Positions 35,702 through 44,634 of a stretch of DNA of 64,000 nt are shown in pieces (position 1 is the first letter of the stretch; each line of letters starts with the position of its first letter). The position numbers and the translations under genes were made by a program. The notes under the pieces are model-generated. The model ran no database searches, was not told where the DNA came from, and saw only the letters and a list, made by a program, of their open reading frames with translations. Source of the DNA: Gigaspora margarita (Eukaryota > Glomeromycota > Glomeromycetes > Diversisporales > Gigasporaceae); assembly GCA_009809945.1 (NCBI GenBank), contig WTPW01000454.1, positions 83,066 to 147,065 of the forward strand, read 5' to 3'.

Positions 35702-36102
35702 CATAACAACTCTATGTACATGTGAAGATGCTTACATGATGAAGTATAATTGAGAGTCATCAATGCTAAAGTGTGGCACATTCTACTTTTTACATAACAA
35801 CTCTATATACTGTATCCTATCATGAATAAGCACCCCCTTTTTTGAAATTTTAAACTCAATGTTCTTGATAACTATCTTATCAAACTTAATAAAAATTTAT
35901 TTATTTAAATTTTATAGATCTATAAAATTTAAATAAATAAATTTTTATTAAGTTTGATAAGATAGTTATCAAGAATGTTGAGTTTAAAATTTCAAAAAAG
36001 GGGGTGCTTATTCATGATAGGATATGGTACATGTGAAGATGCTTATATAATGAAGTATAGTTGAGAGTTGTCAATGCTAAGGTGTGGCACATTCTACTTT
36101 TT
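35702..36102. repeat. Tandem duplication (about 92-bp unit), second unit split by palindrome
   Basis: ATAACAACTCTAT, GTACATGTGAAGATGCTTA, GAAGTATA.TTGAGAGT and GTGTGGCACATTCTACTTTTT are duplicated. The second unit begins at about 35793, is broken by the 35815-36022 palindrome and resumes at 36025. Confidence 0.7.
35815..36022. mobile_element. 208-bp near-perfect palindrome, TA target duplication
   Basis: The whole element is one hairpin: TCCTATCATGAATAAGCACC, GAAATTTTAAACTCAA, CTTGATAACTATCTTATC, centre ATAGATCTAT at about 35918. Only two or three bases differ between the arms. TA lies on both sides. Confidence 0.9.
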
Positions 36103-36559
36103 TTTTTTGCGAGTTCAAACCCACACTTATAGTGCAGCACTTTCTGCATAGATTTATATGGTATCTCATAAGAGTTCATTTATGTATACTAGGTACTTGC
36201 TCAATTATTATGTTAATTGCAAATAATTATCAAATTAAAGAATCTTTGTTCCGAACTGGTATGTACCTGTAATCTTAAATTATATAAGTGCATGAGAATA
36301 TTAACTTGAGAGTTCTCTAAAAATTGATAATTGGCAATTTAATTATTTTTAACAATATACAATATGGGTATCACTATAATTAACTTAATTTCACTAAAAC
36401 TATTAAAAGCATCAATCATTAATTATTTAAGGAAACTTTCATTTTTGTTCTCATGCATGCATTTATAAATATATTTATTTATTATTAAAAATGATATATA
36501 TTTTTACAACACATTTTACAATACATTTTAAATACAAATGTATTTTGGCTTAAAAAAAA

Positions 36560-38345
36560 AAATGCACAAAAAATCACTAGGGTGTACAAAGTTTAATTCT
36601 GTTTGCTTAATCAATCATATTTCAGAAGAATATATGTATTATTAACTGTAATAATTTATCTGTTCATTTTAATGATCATGTTTTAGAAGAATATATGTAT
36701 TGTAACCATAATTGATTATCATCGATGAAATTACCAGGGTGAATACAAAGTTTAATTCTGTTTACTCCTGTACTCTAACAATCATATTTCTGAAGAATGT
36801 ATGTATTGTTAACCATAATCATTATCTGTTTAATGAAGTTATAGGATGAGTACAAAGTTTAATTCTGTTTGCTTTAATAATAATATTTCGGGAAAATGTA
36901 TATATTATTAACTGTAATCATTTATATATACGATAAAATCATCAGGCTGAGTATGAAGTTTAATTCTGTTTGCTTTAATGATAGTATTTCATGAGAATGT
37001 ATGTATTATAAACTATAACAATTTATCTGTTCAATGAAATCACTAGCATAAGTATGAAGCATAATTCTGTTTGCTTAAACGATTGTATTTCAAAAGAATG
37101 TATGTATTATTACTGTAATAATTTATTAGTTCAATGTAATCATAGGATGAGTACAAAGTTTAATTTTGTTTGCTTTAATAATCGCGTTTCAGGAGAATGT
37201 ATGTATTATTAACCATAATCATTTATCTGTTTGATGAAATCACCATGGGAAGTACAAAATTTAATTCTGCTCACTTGACGAATGTATGTATTATTAACTG
37301 TAATTATTTATCTATTTAATAAAATTACTAGGTGAGTACAAAGTTTAATTCTGTGTGCTTTAACAATTGTGTTTCAGGAGAATGTATATATTATTAACTG
37401 TAATTATTTATCCATTTAATAAGATCACTAGGGTGAGTACAAAGTTTAATTTTGTTTGCTTTAATGATCATGTTTTAGGAAAATGTATGTATTATTAACT
37501 ATAATTATTATTGTTCGATAAAATTACCAGAGTGAGTATGAAGTTTAATTCTATTCATTTTGATAATTATGTTTCAAGAGAATATACATATTAACTGTAA
37601 TTATTTATTCATTTGATGAAATCACCAGGGTGAGTACAAAGTTTAATTTTGTGTGCTTTAACGATCATGTTTCAGGAGAATGTATGTATTATTAACTATA
37701 ATCATTTATCCATTTAATAAAATTACCAGGTTGAGTATGAAGCTTAATTCTGTTTGCTTAAACGATTATGTTTTAGGAGAATGTATGTATTATTAACTGT
37801 AATAATTTATCCTGGAATGAGTACAAAGTTTAATTCTGTTTGCTTTAACAATCATGTTCAGAAAAATGTATGTAATATTAACTATAATTATTATCATTTG
37901 ATGAAATCACCAGGGTGAGTATAAAGTTTAATTCTGTTTGTTTTGATAATCGTATTTCAAGAGAATATATGTATTATTAACAGTAATCATTTATCCATTC
38001 AATGAAATTACTGAGATGAGTACAAAGTTTAATTCTGTTTGCTTTAATAATCATATTTTAGGAGAATGTATGTATTATTAACTGTAATCATTTATTCATT
38101 TGATAAAATCATTAGAGTGAGTATGAAGTTTAATTCTGTTCACTTTGATTGTATTTCAGAATGTGTGTATTATTAACTGTAATCATTTATCTATTTGAAT
38201 AAATTACTAGGGTAAGCACAAAGTTTATTCTGTTTGCTTTAATGATTGTGTATTAGAAGAATTTATGTATTATTAACTATAATCATTGAATCATTCAATA
38301 AATAATGGTATGTATGAGTATAAAGTTTAATTCTGCTAGCTTAAA
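36560..38345. repeat. Minisatellite, about 17 units of about 101 bp
   Basis: The repeating unit contains GAGTACAAAGTTTAATTCTG, TTTGCTTTAA, TGTTTCAGGAGAATGTATG, TATTATTAACTGTAATCATT and GATGAAATCACCAGGGT. Units vary by scattered substitutions and short indels, so the array is old rather than homogenised. Stops in all frames exclude coding. Confidence 0.9.
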
Positions 38346-38905
38346 AGTAGAAATCATGATAATTCCAATATTAATTCAACCTTAACCACTATATGTACTG
38401 CATTAGAAAATAAGATTTGTAACAGAATTCTATGCAATAAATTATGAATAATCTGATACAACTAACTCAATCTTAACCACATATTGTGACAACGGAATAG
38501 CAAGTAAGTTCTATGATAAAATTTTTATACAAAAATCACAATAATTTCAAACTAGTTCTAACTAAAGTGTATACCATATCAATGAATAAATTCTGAATCA
38601 AGCTAGAAAGAATAATTCTAATACAATGAACTCAATATTAACTATATACTGTTGTCACCAAATAGTAAGTTCTATAATAGAATTTTTTACATCAACTTAT
38701 GGTAAAAAATTATAATAATATAATATCAACTCAGCTTTACCACTGTTATACCACATGAGTAAATTCTATAACAAAATTATTTATAAAAAATCATGGTAGA
38801 ATCAAGATAATTCAATGTAAATTAATCAAATTTAACTATATATTATGTATACTACAATAGATAAAAGTTTTGTAAAAAAATTTTTAATGGTAATATAATT
38901 TTCAA
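38346..38905. repeat. Degenerate tandem repeats next to the minisatellite
   Basis: Around four diverged units of about 145 bp contain ATCATGATAATTC, AACTCAAT.TTAACCA, TATACTG and AAGTTCTATAATAGAATTTTT. Related words occur at about 35330-35440. Confidence 0.5.
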
Positions 38906-40124
38906 AGTCCACCATTGAACTAATTATATTATAAAAAAAATAAAATAAAATAAAACTAAATTAAAACCTTTTGCCAGATTTTGTCTTGATATAAAGGTGC
39001 TAGTGGCACCTCCTTTTCTCTTGTATAAATACATTAATATAAATAGATCACGGGTATAATAAAAGTCAGATATGCAATATGTGGAGATCTAATGAATGAT
39101 CTATCACTAAATCACCACAATAATATAAAGACGCTGATGCTGGTGATGCTAATATGGGGGGATATCAATAAAATGATATCAATAAGAACAATAACAAAAT
39201 ATAATGTTGATGAAAAGTGGGATCAAAATGGGTATTACGAGGTATATGGTAGGGTCAGATTTTGTCAGATGATAATTTATACAACCAGGATGCAGGTAAT
39301 TAAACTATAGGGGATTTATTTGAACAGGGAAATTAATATCAAAAGAACCGTCTGAGACTGGCGATACTAAAGAAGGCAATTTTTATAACATAACTATATC
39401 TACTAAAAAACTTTATCATATACAAAGTTCAAAGAAAATAAAATCATGTGACAAAAAGATTAATACTTGTTACACAGAATTCGAGTTATAATAAGCCAAT
39501 ATGAAGTTACAAGTCAATTCAGTCCATCGAATTGAGTCTTGCAAGGTTTATTAAGGTTACAAGTTGAATTCAAAAGATAAGTATTTTATATTTATTAGAA
39601 AATTATTATTTTGAAATGGATGGAGAACTTGTATTAACTTTATTGAATTTGAGAGTCTTATATACATGTTTTTGTGTTAGAGTGTTTACGCTTTATTTTG
39701 AGTGATTTTGCTTTAATCTTGGTGTATATATTCTTTTTAACGCGTATACACTCTGAACAGAGTGTATATGCTTATGGTGCAATTTTACAAGCCCGTGCAA
39801 TTACATAGATGCGATATTTTGGGTGTATATGCTCTTGTATGGGTTAAGCCACCAAGCCACCATCTATTTCCTTTTTAGTATAAGTGATGAATATTTACAT
39901 AAGGAAATAATTAAAAATTTAAATAAACTAGTGTACAAATTGACTACTTCCATGAAAAATAAAACAGGTATGGAAATTTCTAGCAACTTTTATCATCACA
40001 CCAGTCAATTTTTGTCTGGATTTTATCTATCGAAAAAGTGGTTTCCAGTAAAAATGATAGAGACCTGGGAATTGAATTTCAAGAGAAATTCCAGTATTTA
40101 GCATATCAAGCATGAGATGTTACA
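38906..40124. other. AT-rich stretch
   Basis: It holds a GTGTATATGCT-type word repeated several times at 39680-39830 and one weak open frame described separately. Nothing else supportable. Confidence 0.4.
39823..40101 (+). CDS. Hypothetical ORF, 92 codons
   Basis: An open frame starts MYMLLYGLSHQATIYFLFSI and continues with charged and polar residues (DEYLHKEIIKNLNKLVYKL, TSMKNKTGMEISSNFYHH) to a stop at 40099-40101. The residue mix from about position 22 onward looks more protein-like than most frames of this AT-rich DNA, with Trp, Glu, Lys and Ser well represented and ending VKMIETWELNFKRNSSI. An acceptor-like CCTTTTTAG lies at about 39870-39878, so this could be an internal exon rather than a complete gene. 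I do not recognise the family. Confidence 0.25.
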   Translation: MYMLLYGLSHQATIYFLFSISDEYLHKEIIKNLNKLVYKLTTSMKNKTGMEISSNFYHHTSQFLSGFYLSKKWFPVKMIETWELNFKRNSSI

Positions 40125-40126
40125 TA

Positions 40127-40381
40127 CCGTATTTACGCGAAATAATGCACATGGGCGTTATTTCAAAAATTGGATTTCATTAAAATAGCATAGTTGGTTT
40201 CGAAATACCGCCCATGTGCGTCCCAAAATAACGCACACCCCACATACTAATGCTTTAATAAGCATTTAGAGATGGATCGAAATTAGACCTTTACCCTGAA
40301 ATAACACCCATGCGCGCACTCGAAATAATGCGCATCTCCTCGAAATAACACGCAGGTGCGCGTTATTTCGCATAAATACGG
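40127..40381. mobile_element. 255-bp MITE with ACGCGAAATAA repeats, TA target duplication
   Basis: The ends CCGTATTTACGCGAAATAA and the inverse CGTTATTTCGCATAAATACGG match closely, with TA on both sides. The interior repeats CGAAATAACGC and CCATGTGCG words in both orientations. It lies just beyond the 3' end of the kinase pseudogene. Confidence 0.85.
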
Positions 40382-41264
40382 TAAGTAATATGTCTGTAAT
40401 ATTCTACTGTATTCAGGTAGTCAGATCTAATTTATTATTAAGTACCATATCATCCCAAAATTGAAAGGGTTGCTCTTATTCATCGATAAATCTGGTATTT
40501 CAAGTTCATATAATTCACCATCTATAAAAAGAATTATTAAACGAAGCAATAATATTGAATTTATTAAAAAACAAATTTGTATTACCTTTATTAACATTAT
40601 TGGATAAAATAAAACAACTTTTATAATTCGAACCAATATAAACTTGCATATCCTCATTTTTTTATTTTGTAATTTTTTATCAGATTTGGACAATTCAGAT
40701 AAAATGTTTCACTGTTCTTCCATACTTAAAAATATCACAAATTTCAGTTGCAGTTGGTCTTTGTTTTGGTTCTGTATTCCAACATTTCTTTATTAAATCA
40801 GCATAGCATTTTGCAGTATTTTCATAAATATGTGGACGTAAACCATTACATACTTGAATTTGAAATTGTAATTTAGACTGTAATTTTGATTTTAGCTCGA
40901 AAGGTACAGATTTGCCATATAAAATTTCCCACAGAATAATACCAAGTGAATAAATATCTGATGCTCTAGTATATTGTTATTTATCCAGAACTTCAGGAGC
41001 AATATAAGGTAAATTTCCACAAATTCTATCAGATTTCGATTTTAAAGCAATATTTGCTGTTATTGAAAGTCCTAAATCTGCAATATATGCACTCTTTAAG
41101 TTAGATTGTAATATATTTCCACTATGTAAATCACAATGAATAAGGTCATGGGAATGAATTATTTGAAGATCTGATGCAATAAATTGTAGCAAGTTTAATT
41201 TATCTTTCCAATCTATTTGTGCTATAGTTCATAGATTTTTATGCAAACTACCTTCTGATGCATA

Positions 41265-42288
41265 TCAGTCTACCGAGATGTCACACTATATTATACCCTA
41301 AATTTTTTACTATATAAATTTATATTAAAAACATATAAAATTACTATATAACTTTAAAGCCATGATTCTTTTGGGTTTTACAACCAATTATTTTCAAATT
41401 TTGGGATTAAGTATATCAAGAATAGTAGAATAAAATCACTTAGAACAGTTTTTTAAATTCCTATAAAAATTGAAGATTTTACTAATAAAATTTTATGAAA
41501 AAGAAAAATTTGTTAAATCTAAAACTATAATTATATGTAAAATTTTATGCTAAACAAAGTTTACTTAGATGACAAANNNNNNNNNNNNNNNNNNNNNNNN
41601 NNNNNNNNNNNNNNNNNNNNNNNNNNNNNNNNNNNNNNNNNNNNNNNNNNNNNNNNNNNNNNNNNNNNNNNNNNNNNNNNNNNNNNNNNNNNNNNNNNNN
41701 NNNNNNNNNNNNNNNNNNNNNNNNNNNNNNNNNNNNNNNNNNNNNNNNNNNNNNNNNNNNNNNNNNNNNNNNNNNNNNNNNNNNNNNNNNNNNNNNNNNN
41801 NNNNNNNNNNNNNNNNNNNNNNNNNNNNNNNNNNNNNNNNNNNNNNNNNNNNNNNNNNNNNNNNNNNNNNNNNNNNNNNNNNNNNNNNNNNNNNNNNNNN
41901 NNNNNNNNNNNNNNNNNNNNNNNNNNNNNNNNNNNNNNNNNNNNNNNNNNNNNNNNNNNNNNNNNNNNNNNNNNNNNNNNNNNNNNNNNNNNNNNNNNNN
42001 NNNNNNNNNNNNNNNNNNNNNNNNNNNNNNNNNNNNNNNNNNNNNNNNNNNNNNNNNNNNNNNNNNNNNNNNNNNNNNNNNNNNNNNNNNNNNNNNNNNN
42101 NNNNNNNNNNNNNNNNNNNNNNNNNNNNNNNNNNNNNNNNNNNNNNNNNNNNNNNNNNNNNNNNNNNNNNNNNNNNNNNNNNNNNNNNNNNNNNNNNNNN
42201 NNNNNNNNNNNNNTATATAGTAATTTTATATGTTTTTAATATAAATTTATATAGTAAAAAATTTAGGTGTGACATCTCGATAGACTGA
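41265..42288. mobile_element. 1.02-kb foldback element in kinase gene, TA target duplication
   Basis: The termini TCAGTCTACCGAGATGTCAC and TCAGTCTATCGAGATGTCAC are near-identical inverted repeats; TA lies at 41263-41264 and 42289-42290. The arms continue with TATTAAAAACATATAAAATT, shared with 19213-20270 and 32165-32735, and with the box ATGCTAAACAAAGTTTACTTAG. The centre, 41577-42213, is an assembly gap. Confidence 0.92.
41577..42213. other. Assembly gap (N run)
   Basis: A run of N inside the foldback at 41265-42288. Long open frames computed across it are artefacts. Confidence 0.95.
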
Positions 42289-43046
42289 TATTCCATGACT
42301 AGAATATAATCTTTAGAAGCTTTATCTTTTGATATACCGAAGCATTTTAAAAAATGTTGGGTCTTTAAGTCTAATGTCACAATAAGCTTTACTATATAAA
42401 TGATAAATAACGAATAATTTAATTAATGATAATTATTTATAAAAAAAGATTACCTCTCTTATAAATTCTTCGTGATAATCATTTGATTTATGAAATAATT
42501 TAAGCGCAACTGTTCTGACTAAATTTTGGCTTTTATCATACCAGTCAGCGCAATATACAGTCGCAAATCCTACCTATTTCATCAATATCATAAAATTCAT
42601 CATAAGAAATTCAAGATAATTGATATTTATTTTCTATTAATATCTTTTTCAAATCATCTTCAATCTCGGAAATACGTATCCACTCATATGTAGCTATTAA
42701 TTTATTTATAAAAATTAGTAAATTAATAAATTAATAAAACATTTATGATATAATAAATACCTGATGTTAATTCTTTTTCCCTAATCGACGATTAAAATAT
42801 ATGAAATTATTAAATAATTACAAATAAGTACATATTACATTATATGTAACTGATAATGAGAAGTATTAACATGTTCGACACACGATCTCTTTTTCTTAAA
42901 AATCGAAATCTCTTATAAAAAATTTTAAGTTATGTCTAACTTTATTTTAAATTTCATCATGACTCTAAACATATTTTTATTCAACTACGTCTGATCAATA
43001 CGACACAATATGACACAATACACTAGAATAAATTTAAAACTAAAAT

Positions 43047-44147
43047 TTACCTTTGATACCAATACATGGCTTTATCTAGATCTCTTGCTATTCCAATTCC
43101 ATTACGATAACATTCTGCAACTGACGACATTCCACAAACGTCACCCATCTCTGCCGATTTTTTATAATAAACGAAGGCCTTATGTTCATCTTTTTCAACT
43201 ACATTTTGATAACAACATCCAAGCTGAAATGCTCCACTAGCGCTTCCCATCTCGGCAGATTTTTGATAATAAATAAAAGCCTTATTTTCATCCTTTTCAA
43301 CCCCAATTCCATTTTGATAACAATAACCAACTTGAGATGTTCCACTTGCGTTACCCATCTCTGCAGATTTTTGATAACAAATGAAAGCCTTATTTTCATC
43401 CTTTTCAACTCCAATTCCTTCATCATAACAATATCCAACACTATTTATTCCACTAGCGTTCCCCATCTCTGCAGATTTTTGATAATAAAAGAAAGCCTTA
43501 TGTTCATCCTTTTCAACTCCAATTCCATGATGATAACAATATCCAACTTGATTTATTGCAGCAGCGTTCTCCATCTCTGCAGAATTTTGATAATAAATGA
43601 AAGCCTTATTTTCATCTTTTTCAACTCCAATTCCATGAAGGTAATAATACCCAACATGATTTTTTGCAGCAGCGTACCCCATCTCTGAAGATTTTTGATA
43701 ATAAATGAAAGCCTTATTTTCATCCTTTTCAACTCCAATTCCACGATGATAACAATATCCGACGTTATTTGTCGCTGTTGCATTCCCAATATCAGCAGAT
43801 TTTGATAATAAATAAAAGCCTTATTTTTATCTTTTTCAACTCCAATTCCATTTTGATAACAATGCCCAACGTTATTTGTTGCTGTTGCATTCCCACCTCT
43901 GCAGATTTTTGATAATAAATGAAAGCCTTATTTTGATTCTTTTCAACTCCAATTCCTTCATCATAACAATATCCAACACAATTTGTTCCACCAGCGTCTC
44001 CCATTTCTGCTGATTTTGACAATAAATGAAAGCCTTATTTTCATCCTTTTCAACACCTATCCCATGTTGGTAATTGTACCCAAGCGTATAGGGATCTAAA
44101 TTAGTTGATTTTTTATGATGAAATAACTTATGATAAATCTTTTTCAT
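43047..44147 (-). pseudogene. Sel1-repeat protein, ten repeats, three frameshifts
   Basis: Starting at 44147 (MKKIYHKLFHHKKSTNLDPY), the minus strand encodes ten Sel1-type (TPR-like) repeats of 36 residues with the pattern KSAEMGNA..N.VGYCY..GIG and VEKDENKAFIYYQ. Such repeats form superhelical protein-interaction scaffolds. The seven downstream repeats are one open frame, 43682-43047 (211 codons from its first Met). The first three repeat junctions each lose one base: near 44013 and 43800 in a T run (four T instead of five) and near 43893. Restored, they read as ordinary repeats, so the gene is either recently broken or hit by sequencing errors. It ends YWYQR at a stop that overlaps a possible donor (GGTAAAT). 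The kinase pseudogene lies 260 bp downstream in the same orientation. Confidence 0.8.
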
Positions 44148-44228
44148 TTTACTTTTTGATTATGGATAATAACGAAATTCTGATTTAACGTTTGTTTAAA
44201 TCATTTAAATGCAAGTGAAAATGGAGTT

Positions 44229-44347
44229 TACTAAATTTCTCCACCACTTCTGATTTGTTCTACTAATCATTCATATATCGGAGTATCTGTCCTATTAATC
44301 AATTTTATAGTACTCCGATAATGAAGTGGTGGAGAAAATTAGTAAAC
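44229..44347. mobile_element. 119-bp inverted-repeat element upstream of Sel1 gene
   Basis: GAGTTTACTAAATTTCTCCACC and its near-inverse GGTGGAGAAAATTAGTAAACCC form the ends. A second inverted pair, ATCGGAGTA and TACTCCGAT, lies inside. It begins about 80 bp upstream of the Sel1 start codon, in the presumed promoter. No clear target duplication. Confidence 0.7.
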
Positions 44348-44431
44348 CCGTGTAAATATATTCTACTATTTTAGAGCTTTGTATCACTATCGAAGTAATG
44401 TAAATCTCTAAAACTTTAATTTGGAGAATTC

Positions 44432-44634
44432 CGTTATAATCCGTTAACCAATTTTTTTTACCAGAAATCGGTGATTTTATGAATCAGAATTCGCTTTGTG
44501 TAATATTTTTAGAAATGATAAAGGAAAACTTACGTCATAATCAGTTAACCAATTTTTTTTACCAGAAATCGGTGCTTTTATGAATCAGAATTCGCTTTGT
44601 GTAATGTTTTTAGAAATGATAAAGGAAAACTTGC
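44432..44634. repeat. Tandem duplication, unit about 101 bp
   Basis: GTTAACCAATTTTTTTTACC, AGAAATCGGTG.TTTTATGAA and TTTAGAAATGATAAAGGAAAAC occur twice. It lies at the edge of segmental duplication copy B. Confidence 0.85.

Larger units (their letters stand above)
40427..42790 (-). pseudogene. TKL-type protein kinase pseudogene, split by a foldback element
   Basis: Kinase motifs in order on the minus strand: ISYDEFYDIDEIG (glycine-loop region), FATVYCADWYDK after a one- or two-base shift, VALKLF (ATP-binding Lys), HFLKCFGISKD, VMEY, then after the insertion SEGSLHKNL, LIHCDLHSGNIL (catalytic loop), IADLGLS (DLG for DFG), YIAPEVL, ASDIYSLGIILWEI, and KCWNTEPKQRPTATEICDIF. Three introns are likely: near 42762-42695, near 42454-42385, and 40585-40522 (GTAATAC...TTTATAG), after which the frame continues DGELYELEIPDLS. 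Stops at 42611, 41229 and in EVLDK-stop-QYT, a frameshift, and a 1024-bp insertion make it dead. The family is that of expanded TKL kinases in Glomeromycotina. Confidence 0.88.

Noticed and set aside
36560..38345. CRISPR array
   Set aside because: Units of about 101 bp diverge along their whole length with no invariant repeat and variable spacer structure, and the genome is fungal.
41547..42380. Three long open frames (230-271 codons) on both strands
   Set aside because: They run through the 637-bp N gap. Only the minus-strand start (TLDLKTQHFLKCFGISKD) is real, and it belongs to the kinase pseudogene.
14138..42613. Alternative genetic code with TGA read as Trp
   Set aside because: TAG and TAA also appear at Trp, Gln and other positions, TGG is used normally, and the intact LRR gene needs no recoding. 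Decay is the simpler explanation.
43182..43688. 168-codon plus-strand open frame
   Set aside because: Antisense shadow of the Sel1 repeats; the periodic FNSNS.IITISN pattern is the complement of the repeat.
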